Assembly (NCBI GenBank): GCA_905221605.1 | Contig: CAJNDS010002168.1 | Location: forward strand, 205,001 to 225,709 | DNA: 20,709 nt | Source of the DNA: Symbiodinium natans | Taxonomy: Eukaryota > Sar > Dinophyceae > Suessiales > Symbiodiniaceae | Reading direction: 5' to 3' | Shown here: one piece after another, positions 1 to 8,435 of the stretch | Layout: each line of letters begins with the position of its first letter | Position numbering within the stretch: the first letter of the stretch is position 1 | Notes under the pieces: model-generated | What the model was told of the DNA's origin: nothing | What the model saw: the letters and a program-made list of their open reading frames with translations, nothing else | Databases searched by the model: none | Program-made: the position numbers and the translations under genes

Positions 1-358
1 TTGTTGTTTGTTGTTGTTTGTTGTTGTTTGTTGTTGTTTGTTGGTGTTTGTTGTTGTTTGTTGTTGTTTGTTGTTGTTGCTGTCGTTCTTGTTGTTGTTT
101 GTTGTTGTTTGTTTGTTGTTGTTTGTTGTTGTTTGTTTGTTGTTGCTTGTTGTTGGTTGTTGTTGGTTGTTGTTGCTTGTTGTTGCTTGTTGTTGCTTGT
201 TGTTTTTTTGTTGTTTTTTTGTTGTTTTTTTTGTTGTTGTTTCTTGTTGTTTCTTGTTGTTTCTTGTTGTCTCTTGTTGTTTCTTGTTGTTTCTTTGTTG
301 TTTCTTTGTTGTTTCTTGTTGTTTCTTGTTGTTTCTTGTTGTTTCTTGTTGTTTCTTG

Positions 359-545
359 TCGGTTGTTGGTTGTTGGTTGTTGGTTGTTGGTTGTTGGTTG
401 TTGGTTGTTGGTTGTTGGTTGTTGGTTGTTTGTTGTTGGTTGTTGGTTGTTGGTTGTTGGTTGTTGGTTGTTGGTTGTTTGTTGTTGGTTGTTGGTTGTT
501 GGTTGTTGGTTGTTTGTTGTTGGTTGTTTGTTGTTTGTTGTTTGT
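359..545 (+). repeat. 7-mer GGTTGTT block
   Basis: A clean run of 7-bp GGTTGTT units with occasional TTTG interruptions (about 431, 478, 514). GG doublets recur every 7 nt with TTGTT spacers, so the top strand could form two-tetrad G-quadruplexes. That is inferred from spacing only. It is a distinct homogenised block between 10-mer and 6-mer blocks of the same satellite. Confidence 0.85.
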
Positions 546-575
546 TGTTTGTTGTTGTTGCTTATTGTTGCTTCT

Positions 576-631
<56 letters not shown>

Positions 632-655
632 TTGTTGTTGTTGTTGTTTGCGGTA

Positions 656-937
656 GTTTGTTGTTGTTTGTTGTTGTTTGTTGTTGTTTGTTGTTGTTTG
701 TTGTTGTTTGTTGTTGTTTGTTGTTGTTTGTTGTTGTTTGTTGTTGTTTGTTGTTGTTTGTTGTTGTTTGTTGTTGTTTGTTGTTGTTTGGTGTTGTTTG
801 TTGTTGTTTGTTGTTGTTTGTTGTTGTTTGTTGTTGTTTGTTGTTGTTTGTTGTTGTTTGTTGTTGTTTGTTGTTGTTTGTTGTTGTTTGTTGTTGTTTG
901 TTGTTGTTTGTTGTTGTTTGTTGTTGTTTGTTGTTGT
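656..937 (+). repeat. Homogeneous 10-mer TTGTTGTTTG block
   Basis: About 28 copies of the 10-mer with one visible variant near 790 (GTG for TTG). This is the most uniform block of the left satellite and so probably its most recent expansion. The same 10-mer dominates 2491-2634 and 5710-6285, all in the same orientation. Confidence 0.95.
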
Positions 938-1603
938 TTGTGTTTGTTTGTTGTTTGTTTGTTTGTTTGTTGTTTGTTTGTTTGTTTGTTTGTTTGTTTG
1001 TTTGTTTGTTGTTTGTTTGTTGTTTGTTGTTTGTTGTTTGTTGTTTGTTGTTTGTTGTTTGTTGTTGTTTGTTGTTTGTTGTTGTTTGTTGTTGTTTGTT
1101 GTTGTTTGTTGTTGTTTGTTGTTGTTTGTTGTTGTTTGTGGTTGTTTGTTGGTGTTTGTTGGGGTTTGTTGTTGTTTGTTGGTTGTTGTTGTTGGTTGTT
1201 GTTGGTTGTCGGCTGTTGTTGGTGGTTGTTGTTGTTGTGTGGTTGTTTTGTGGTAGTTTTGCGGTTGTTTTGCGGTTGTTTTGTGGTTGTTTTGTGGTTG
1301 TTTTGTGGTTGTTTTGTCGTTGTTTTGTCGTTGTTTTGTCGTTGTTTTGTGGTTGTTTTGTGGTTGTTGTGTGGTTGTTGTGTGGCTGTTTTGTGGTTGT
1401 TTTGTGGTTGTTTTGTTATTTTGTTGTTTTGTCGTTGTTTTGTCGTTGTTTTGTCGTTGTTTTGTCTATTCACAGTGTTTTTTGGTCTTCTCTTTGTCCG
1501 TGGTGCTGGCGATGTTCGCCCAGCTTGCGTTTTTTTTCTCGTCTTTTTCGGCGCTTGATGGAAAACGCTATTTGACAGTTTTTTTGTTTTTTGGGGCGGG
1601 TGC

Positions 1604-1618
1604 GGGGGGGGGGGGGGG
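1604..1618 (+). repeat. G15 homopolymer
   Basis: Fifteen consecutive G after a T-rich stretch in otherwise non-satellite DNA. Similar 14-15 nt G or C runs occur at 6754-6768, 6815-6828, 14849-14863, 17474-17488 and 17563-17576. Exact lengths of such runs are error-prone in sequencing. Confidence 0.8.
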
Positions 1619-1684
1619 AGTGTTACGATGCTTTCAGAACTTTTTGATAGTTTTTTATCACCCCGTAAACTTTTTTTGCAATAG

Positions 1685-1703
1685 TTCACTTTTTTCTTTG
1701 CAG
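1685..1703 (+). other. Splice-acceptor-like site
   Basis: A pyrimidine tract followed by CTTTGCAG at 1696-1703 sits at the end of the T-rich zone 1470-1700. It would fit a 3' splice site with the whole upstream TTG satellite as intron. No downstream plus-strand exon is convincing, so this is a weak suggestion. Confidence 0.2.
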
Positions 1704-2270
1704 GGCGCACCGCGCTGCTTCAGAATCCTCGGTATTTACAGCATTTTCGGGGCTTTTCCAGCAACAACTCTCGGTATTTACAGCGCTTTCCGCACTCCTC
1801 CTTAGAATATCGTGCCAGCAGATGATCGCCCGCCCAGTGAGAGTAAGAATGAGGTGCTTGAGTCGGGCCTTTGAGCCGGCTGCCTCCGAAAGCCGTTTTG
1901 TGTGCAGACGGAGCCTTCTGCTACAGAAGCTTTCGCAAAAGTGTCTTGAAGAAAAGTAGTCACTTTGTTGCAAGTGAACCACAAACGCTCTGAGTTCACC
2001 AGGCAACTGCGCCTGAGGCGTGGCCGTCCCTCGTTGGCAGGCACACAAAAGCTCGACGCTACCTGGCGCCCCCTCAAACGCTGGAAGATGCCATGCACGA
2101 CAAAGGATGCCAGCACCAAGAAGAGTGCGCCGCCGACTTTCCAATAGGCCTTCAGCTTTGTCTTTCGACACAACGCGAGAGCACTGACGAAGCAAAGCTT
2201 CAAGCAGCCGCTCTACCGGGCGTTGTGGGCCAACTGAGCGACAAGTGACGCTGCGGGGGACGCAAAACAC
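1686..2270 (-). other. Open minus-strand region, possible membrane-segment exon
   Basis: Two minus-strand frames stay open here (1686-2270, 194 codons, and 1802-2203, 133 codons), but neither contains an ATG, so any gene would have to be an internal exon. The shorter frame is the more protein-like: at 2084-2137 it encodes an 18-residue hydrophobic stretch (VGGALFLVLASFVVHGIF) with basic residues before (KTKLKAYWK) and after (QRLRGR), typical of one transmembrane helix. A CAG/GTAG donor-like sequence follows directly. I do not recognise a family. It could equally be a chance hydrophobic frame. Confidence 0.25.
1728..1784. repeat. Short direct repeat, 42-bp spacing
   Basis: The 15-mer CTCGGTATTTACAGC occurs at 1728-1742 and again at 1770-1784, with partly conserved flanks. 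The 42-nt period is exactly 14 codons. On the minus strand it gives a repeated peptide containing AVNTE, on the plus strand one containing LGIYS. The period being a multiple of three hints at former coding sequence, but neither strand has a supported gene. Confidence 0.7.
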
Positions 2271-2370
2271 AAGGGCAACTCACGAAGTTTCGCCGGACAT
2301 GTGTGTTGCCAGAACCCCACGTTTTTTCTAAATCATACAACCCCTGCACAGCGTCGAAAGAAACGCCTAC

Positions 2371-3266
<896 letters not shown>

Positions 3267-4380
3267 AAGCACTACCAGCTCAAGCCGCCCGCGCATGGTA
3301 GCTGTCGAACCGGCCAAGGCCCCGAACTTCATCTCTTTAACAGCTTTCGGGGCCCTCTTAACATCTCAAGGCTTTCTAGCTTTTGCCAGCTGATGGCCAC
3401 TTGGAGGCTTTAGCCTCTTGCAATTGAGATTCTGCCGCAGACAGCATATCCACGACGAGCTGGCCCGGTCCCAATTCCGGGGGGAGACATAAGATCGTCT
3501 TAGACTGCATCTATCACTCCCAAGTGTGAGGGTTCTCGTCTTTCCGCAGGACGAGGGGAGTCTGATCGTGCCTCGGCACTTCAGGCAAAACAAGCGGATG
3601 GCAGAGGGGATAATTTTGAGGCTTTTTCAATGGATGACGGGTTTTTCTATGCGCTGGTTCACAAAGCAGAGCAATGGGGTTTTTAGTTCATGCAGGTCTT
3701 ACGCGGCTTGACAACAATCAACAGTGTTTTTATTTCAGTGGCATGTCTACAGATGCTGTCCGACGAAGCGGTCCTACTAGCGGGAGCCTCGAGCCCCAGC
3801 CAAGTTGACGGAGACAAGCCTGAGTCCCTGCTGCGCTAGCGGCAGATCTCTATACGGCCCTTCATCATTGCCTCTGGTACTCGGAAGCTGAAGTCGGACG
3901 GCACTGGCCAATGCGTATTTGCAAATCTGGTATTGTTCACAGTTCAGGCGAGAAAGTCTTCTGATGTTTCATCACCAGCTTTGAGGATGCCGCGCAGCAG
4001 TTTCTAGTTTGAGGGGAAGCCATTTACCCAACGTTTCTCAATGTATTCTACTCCAAGCCTTCAGTACTGAGCTAGGCGGGCTGGCGCGGCCAGCGCTTGG
4101 CGCGGCTGCAGACCTAGGGGAGAAGGTCGTGACGGCCCGCTTGCTCCAGGAGAAGCTCTTGAGTGGTTACGCAGTCCAAAAGAACTCCGCTGGGACACTC
4201 AGTGCAAGGGTATTAGCCCCGAAAGCTATGCTCGCACGCTTTTACATAACGCTCTCCTCGGCTTGTTTCTTCGCTGCGCTTGTGCTCTCAACGTCACACC
4301 AACCCACCTTGAACCCAACACCCTACACACTTTCACTTGCGCATCTTCCAATCAATGCTGGTGAGAAGGCCAACATTTCA
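3267..4380. other. Complex sequence, no supported gene
   Basis: Non-repetitive sequence of balanced composition. Scattered short hairpins are present; the best is a perfect 9-bp inverted repeat GGCCCCGAA/TTCGGGGCC at 3318-3326 and 3346-3354, with GAGGCT-TT-AGCCTC at 3404-3417. A plus frame from 4009 to 4386 is open but starts without ATG. Its first ATG is at 4228, and it includes a short hydrophobic stretch (YITLSSACFFAALVL). It stops inside the first hairpin element. No domain, tRNA or clear exon was recognised. Confidence 0.5.
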
Positions 4381-4553
4381 GCCTAGTAGTCCCGTTCGTC
4401 GGGTCAGGCTCATGCAGTGCCTAGTAGTCCCGCACGTCGGGTAAGGCAGCAAGATGTAACTTTCATTTCTTTGCTTGGTCAAGACAGCCTGGTAGCCCCG
4501 TCCGTCGGGTGAGGCAGAGCTGTGGCCTAGTAGTCCCGTTCGTCGGGTAAGGC
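4381..4553. repeat. Four 29-bp hairpin elements in two pairs
   Basis: Copies at 4381-4409, 4419-4447, 4487-4515 and 4525-4553. Each begins GCCT and ends AGGC (outer 4-bp stem) and carries an inner CCCG/CGGG stem around a 5-nt loop (TTCGT, CACGT or TCCGT). A 6-nt 5' internal loop, usually AGTAGT, faces 2 nt on the 3' side. All 16 stem positions are identical in all four copies; differences fall only at element positions 5, 10, 15, 16 and 25, all unpaired. Start spacings are 38, 68 and 38, so the cluster is two hairpin-9 nt-hairpin modules separated by 39 nt. The 9-nt linkers differ in sequence. This may be a structured RNA or a mobile hairpin element; function unknown. Confidence 0.85.
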
Positions 4554-5277
4554 ACTGAAGAATGATGCTAGCTGGTTGCCAGTTGTTATTTCAGTTTCTT
4601 TAACTTACACTGCAGTGGCAGCGGCCTGAGCGAGAATATCTCTGAAAAGGCGTTCTCCATGAGAAGCCTAAGTTTCCAGCTCAGTGCTTTCACGCCATCC
4701 TACGCTAGCAGAAGCGGCCTGAGCCATAATTTTCCTCTAGTGAGGTCGCCTCCTGAACTTTAGCCTACGCAACTTCTTAGCAGGGTTTCACAGCTCAGAC
4801 TTTTCCGCTTCATCTGCTCATTCTAGGCTGTGGTTGTGTAGCTGCCTTGTAGCCTTGTTTGTAAGGCCTTGAGTCCGGATGGCTCAGCTGAACCAGTAGT
4901 AATCCCCAAATTGGGCGGAACCTGGCAGCTTTGGACTGATGGCCAAACACTTAGTTGTCAGTAGTTTCTTGAAGCAGCCGCTTAAGCCATAAGCACCACT
5001 CTGGAGCTACTGCTTTTCCTTACCTGCGCGTTTCGTCGCTCATATCTGCTGCATCAGCAGAGCCTGAGCGCGGGAGAGTTTTGTCTAGTAGCAGCTGCCC
5101 ATAGTCTTAAGCGCTAGCTCTTCTTCTCAACTGACCGAGCATTTAAGTCGGGGATAACCCCTCCGGAACTGTGAATAAAACTTTGATTGATTGCTCTGCT
5201 TTTTGAACAACTGCACTGCTCTACTCATGGGTTTTGGGTTTCAGGTCGTGTTTTCTTGTCGGTTCGTAAAGTGCAAG
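4554..5277. other. Complex sequence with further hairpins, no gene
   Basis: No open frame or RNA gene is supported. A compact hairpin lies at 4648-4669 (AGGC, one bulged base, TTCTC, loop CAT, GAGAA, GCCT). A degenerate 24-nt relative of the 29-bp hairpins lies at 4844-4867 (GCCTTGTAG... AAGGC). A larger foldable stretch at 4872-4936 is closed by AGTCC/GGACT and contains CCAGTAGT...CTGG and CCCAA-A-TTGGG. The 12-mer AGCGGCCTGAGC is duplicated at 4620-4631 and 4713-4724. An AATAAA occurs near 5174 without an upstream gene to match. Confidence 0.45.
4872..4936 (+). other. Foldable tRNA-like or SINE-like fragment
   Basis: The 5' part resembles a tRNA acceptor plus D-arm: AGTCCGG, AT, then GGCTCAGCTGA, which approximates an RNA polymerase III box A. 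The 3' end TTGGACT can pair with the 5' AGTCCGG (five Watson-Crick pairs plus two G-T). There is no T-arm GGTTCRANTCC and no normal anticodon arm, so it is not a tRNA gene. It could be a degraded tRNA-derived SINE or a chance foldback. Confidence 0.2.
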
Positions 5278-5500
5278 GTGCAGTTTTTGCCTGCTGTACA
5301 CGGACTTGGTCAAAAAATCGTGTGAGGTCCCCCTCCTGGTTAAAGTCCACCGTGTTGCAGCTAGTTTGTGCAGAGTGCAGTTTTGCCTGCTGTGCACGGC
5401 CGGGTCACCATTGTACAGTTGATGAAAATTGACATCGTGCTTGTGAAACCGCGTGAGGTCTCCTCCTAGTCCACTGACCTCCGTGTTGCAGCTAGTCTAG
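5278..5500 (+). repeat. Degenerate tandem duplication
   Basis: Two diverged units in order: 5278 to about 5373 and 5375-5500. Shared landmarks, in the same sequence, are GTGCAGTTTT(T)GCCTGCTGT, CACGG, CGTGTGAGGTC or CGCGTGAGGTC, CTCCT, and CGTGTTGCAGCTAGT. The second unit is longer by about 30 nt, through insertion in its middle. No coding role is apparent. Confidence 0.75.
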
Positions 5501-5609
5501 CCCAGCTTTTGGCGACAGCTGCCGGGCAAGACAGTCAACAAATGCGCTTTTCTTGTCCTGCCATTTTCATTCGTTTGCTAGAGGCTTTACCTTACACACA
5601 GCGCTCAAG

Positions 5610-5709
5610 NNNNNNNNNNNNNNNNNNNNNNNNNNNNNNNNNNNNNNNNNNNNNNNNNNNNNNNNNNNNNNNNNNNNNNNNNNNNNNNNNNNNNNNNNNN
5701 NNNNNNNNN
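5610..5709. other. Assembly gap (100 N)
   Basis: Exactly 100 N, the usual placeholder for a gap of unknown size. It lies at the left edge of the third TTG satellite, so the array was probably not spanned by reads and its true length is unknown. Confidence 0.99.
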
Positions 5710-6282
5710 TTGTTGTTGTTTGTTGTTGGTTGTTGTTGTTTGTTGTTGTTTGTTGTTTTTTGTTGTTGTTTGTTGTTGTTTGTTGTTGTTTGTTGTTTGT
5801 TGTTTGTTGTGTGTTTGTTGTTTGTTGTTGTTTGTTGTTGTTTGTTGTTGTTTGTTGTTGTTTGTTGTTGTTTGTTGTTGTTTGTTGTTGTTTGTTGTTG
5901 TTTGTTGTTGTTTGGTGTTGTTTGTTGTTGTTTGTTGTTGTTTGTTGTTGTTTGTTGTTGTTTGTTGTTGTGTTGTTGTTGTTTGTTGTTGTTTGTTGTT
6001 GTTTGTTGTTGTTTGTTGTTGTTTGTTGTTGTTTGTTGTTGTTGTTGTTGTTGTTTGTTGTTGTTTGTTGTTGTTGTTTGTTGTTGTTTGTTGTTGTTTG
6101 TTTGTTGTTGTTTGTTGTTGTTGTTTGTTGTTGTTGTGTTGTTTGTTGTTTGTTGTTGTTGTTTGTTGTTGTTTGTTGTTGTTTGTTGTTGTTTGTTGTT
6201 GTTTGTTGTTGTTTGTTGTTGTTTGTTGTTGTTTGTTGTTGTTTGTTGTTGTTTGTTGTTGTTTGTTGTTGTTTGTTGTTGT

Positions 6283-6337
<55 letters not shown>

Positions 6338-6385
6338 CGTTGTTGTCGTTGCTGCTGTGCTTGCTGCCGTTGTCCTGCTGCTGGT
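5710..6385 (+). repeat. TTG satellite array, third locus
   Basis: Mostly TTGTTGTTTG 10-mers (5710-6285) with several single-unit length variants, then TTG trinucleotides (about 6285-6335), then degenerate TTGTCG and GCTGCTG-type units grading into complex GC-rich sequence by about 6385. Same orientation as the two upstream arrays. Open frames inside it are artefacts. Confidence 0.95.
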
Positions 6386-6494
6386 GGGCGTGCCCGGCTG
6401 TGGGCGACAGCCCGTTAGATTTAGGATCCAGGGCTCAAGGGTCCAGTTCTAGTGGAGCATCTTGGCTTGCGGCTTGCAAGGTCTGCACCCCAAA

Positions 6495-6687
6495 TCCTTA
6501 ACCACCCCATACCTTAAACTCCCTAACCTAATCCTCAAAACCCCAAAGCCCCAAAGCCTTAAAACCCCAAGCCTCAACCCTGAACTTTAATTCAACCCTA
6601 AACCCTAAACCCTAAACCCTAAACCCTAAACCCTAAACCCTAGACCCTAAACCCTGAACCCTAAATCCTAAACCGTAGCCCTAACCC
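6495..6687 (-). repeat. CCCTAAA telomere-like array (G-strand on minus)
   Basis: Degenerate CCCCAAAG/CCTTAAAACC sequence passes at 6594 into about seven near-perfect CCCTAAA units, then decays. This is the left boundary of the interstitial telomere-repeat mosaic that fills the rest of the window. Confidence 0.9.
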
Positions 6688-6721
6688 ACAAGCAGGACAT
6701 GTGTTACATGATACATCTACG

Positions 6722-6917
6722 GGTTCCGCTACTACCCCCCTCAAAACTACGTACCCCCCCCCCCCCCCTATGGATAAACAAAGCTTAATTAAGGTGATGT
6801 AAGGGGGGAACCTAGGGGGGGGGGGGGGTAGTAGCCCTAAACCCTAAACCCTAAACCCTAAGCCCTAAACCCTAAACCCTAAGCCCTGAACCCTAGAGGG
6901 GGTAGTAGGGGAACCAC
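6722..6917. repeat. Nested inverted repeat with C15/G14 arms
   Basis: GGTTCCGCTACTACCCCC at 6722-6740 is repeated inverted at about 6897-6915 with one mismatch. Nested inside, CTACGTA plus C15 (6747-6768) faces G14 plus TAGTAG (6815-6834), able to form a stem of about 18 bp. The loop holds a CTTAATTAAG palindrome. The outer repeat also encloses a CCCTAAA array (6835-6896). Possibly a foldback element split by telomere-like sequence. Confidence 0.65.
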
Positions 6918-7184
6918 TGATAGATGCCAGAAGCCTACGCCACGGCCTTGCTGCGCCATGACTCCCCTCATGAACATCGTTCGGTCCCGTTTGGGCCCTG
7001 AGCCCATGACATCCGAAACTTGCAGGGTTTAGGGTTTAGGGTTTAGGGTTTAGGGTTTAGGGTTTAGGGTTTAGGGTTTAGGGTTTAGGGTTTAGGATAT
7101 AGGTTGTAATTTAGGGTTTTGGGGTTTTAGGGTTTTAGGGCTTGAGGTTTAAGGATTTAGGGTTGAGGGTCTAGCGTTTAGGGT
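6835..7184. repeat. Telomere cassette 1: C-array, island, G-array
   Basis: CCCTAAA units (6835-6896), a unique GC-rich island of about 127 bp (6897-7023), then nine or so perfect TTTAGGG units and degenerate ones (7024-7184). No reading frame or RNA is recognised in the island. The flanking orientation is that of a fragment with a telomere at each end. Confidence 0.85.
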
Positions 7185-7225
7185 GCGCTGCTTGTGCCCG
7201 TCAGGCTGAGGCTTCGAATCCTAGG

Positions 7226-7800
7226 AACCCCAAACCCAAAAAGCCCTAAGCCCCAAAACGCCCTCAATAGCCAAAACTCTCCAAAGCCCCCCGAATCCTA
7301 AACCTGCACTCCCTAAACCCTAAACCCTAAACCCTAAACCCTAAACCCTAAACCCTAAACCCTAAACCCTAAACCCTAAACCCTAAACCCTAAACCCTAA
7401 ACCCTGGAACCCTAAAGCTCCGTCAAAACAAGCCCAATGACGCGAGCCCCAATTGAAAGCCGGGCGACTGTGGCGGGACCGACGACCCCGTAGTCGACCG
7501 GCACCTGCCATTCTTTAGCGCGCTTGCCGTGTTTAGGGTTTGGGGGTTAGGGTTTAGGGCTTAGGGCCTAGTTTAGGGTTTAGGGCTTAGGGTTTAGGAT
7601 TTTGGTTTTAGGGTTTAAACAGTTCGGGGTGCCGGGCTTAGAAAGTTGAGGGGGGGTTTAGTGAGCTTGGGTTTTAAGGTGTGGGGAAACCAGGGTTGAG
7701 AGAGGTTGGGGTTTAGGGTTTAGAGGGTATAGAGGGTTTAGGGTTTAGGGTTTAGGGTTTGGGGTTTAGGGTTTTGGGTTTAGGGTTTTGGGTTTAGGGA
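7226..7800. repeat. Telomere cassette 2: C-array, island, G-array
   Basis: Degenerate C-rich units (7226-7310) lead into about 13 perfect CCCTAAA copies (7311-7405). A unique island of about 125 bp follows (7406-7530), then a long, increasingly degenerate TTTAGGG zone (7531-7800) that runs up to the RCC1-like gene island. Confidence 0.85.
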
Positions 7801-7896
7801 CTACGGGGTTCAGACTGGGTTCATCGGGTGTATAGCAGCTGTTGTGATCAGGCATGGCAACTTGTCGTAGGCCTAGGCACAAGCGCTTTCTGGCGA

Positions 7897-8320
7897 TCAG
7901 CAGTCTGGCACACCACATTGCCCGCTATCGTTGCATCCAAAGCAGACGAGATGACCATCTGCCCGCACTGCGCAAGTATGTTGAAAGCCCGCGGAGACTG
8001 CCAGCACTGGCCCCAGATTTGTAGGCACATCGCACTTCCCGAAGCTTTTGTCTCCAAAGCAGACGAGATGACCATCTGCAAGTATGATACCGACCCGCTG
8101 AGATTGCCGCAACCTGCGACGTTTTGCCGGCACGTCGCGCTGCCCAATGACAAAGCTTTCGCCAAAGCAGGTGAAAGGACCATCCGGCTGCTGCTGAGAC
8201 AGGCCCCCAATTTGCTGGCACATCACACTGCCCATAAGGGCCCAAACCAAAGCAAAAGAGCTGACCATCCACCTGCACCGCACAGGTATGAGAACGGCCC
8301 GCCGATATGGCCCCAACTTC
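7897..8320 (-). pseudogene. RCC1-like repeat run broken by frameshifts
   Basis: Conceptual minus-strand translation gives about four RCC1-like repeats, but the frame changes repeatedly. The first repeat lacks about 10 nt between LGP and SAG (near 8306). The second loses most of its HTCAV segment near 8184. The third has a 1-nt loss near 8122. Another 11 nt are lost near 8080, where the sequence between two GC dinucleotides present in the sister copy is absent (catacttgc then agatgg). Only the last repeat (7900-8016) is complete: LGPVLAVSAG, FQHTCAV, DGHLVCFG, SGQCGVP, then a stop at 7897-7899. It continues the order and strand of the intact run at 8433-8900, so it is probably the decayed 3' part of the same gene or a decayed duplicate. 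Undetected introns could explain some breaks, but 1-, 10- and 11-nt losses fit decay better. Confidence 0.65.
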
Positions 8321-8435
8321 TCCTAAATCCTTACTTCTCCAAATAACCAGGGGGAAAAAAGGTTAAACTTAATTATACCTACTAAATAAGGAAACCCAAA
8401 AAGTCTAAAGTTCAACTGTTGGCCAGGTAGGAATC
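8320..8435 (-). other. Possible GA-AG intron between RCC1-like runs
   Basis: After the fourth intact repeat the minus-strand frame reads VPA, then leaves the repeat pattern and stops. Removing 8435-8320 (116 nt, A+T-rich, starting GATTCC and ending GGAG with an upstream pyrimidine tract) would join VPA to KLGP and restore the exact 39-aa register. Non-GT donors including GA are reported for Symbiodinium. The next repeat is frameshifted within a few codons, so the join may not be functional. Confidence 0.3.

Larger units (their letters stand above)
1..1470 (+). repeat. TTG/TTTG satellite array with changing period
   Basis: The top strand is almost only G and T. The array is a patchwork of short-period blocks: 10-mer TTGTTGTTTG (about 1-140), a 10-mer ending TTTC (about 238-357), 7-mer GGTTGTT (359-545), 6-mer TTGCTG (about 573-632), near-perfect 10-mer (656-937), 4-mer TTTG mixed with 7-mer TTGTTTG (938-1065), 10-mer again (1066-1160), degenerate sequence, then an 11-mer GTGGTTGTTTT or GTCGTTGTTTT (1246-1467). 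Nearly all units are TTG and TTTG modules in different combinations, so replication slippage is the likely origin. Long stop-free frames on both strands arise only because these units contain no stop codons; the predicted products (runs of V/C/L/F on top, Q/N/T/K below) are not genes. The array begins before the left edge. Confidence 0.95.

Noticed and set aside
1-1710. Long open frames on both strands through the first satellite (up to 524 codons)
   Set aside because: They are stop-free only because the repeat units contain no stop codons; all three plus frames are open together and the products are pure low complexity.
3318-3580. Series of short hairpins (CTCGTC/GACGAG, GTGCC/GGCAC, GAGGCT/AGCCTC)
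   Set aside because: Stems of 5-6 bp are expected by chance several times in 2 kb; only the 9-bp one is mildly unusual.
4381-4553. CRISPR-like array
   Set aside because: Repeats are palindromic and 29 bp, but spacers are 9 or 39 nt and the genome context is eukaryotic.
4872-4936. Functional tRNA gene
   Set aside because: No T-arm, no anticodon loop, and the D-arm does not close properly.
6425-6445. Dinoflagellate spliced-leader relic (GGCTCAAG at about 6433-6440)
   Set aside because: Only eight bases match; the upstream part of the leader is absent.
5509-6501. Open frames spanning the N gap and third satellite
   Set aside because: They cross unknown bases and repeat DNA only.
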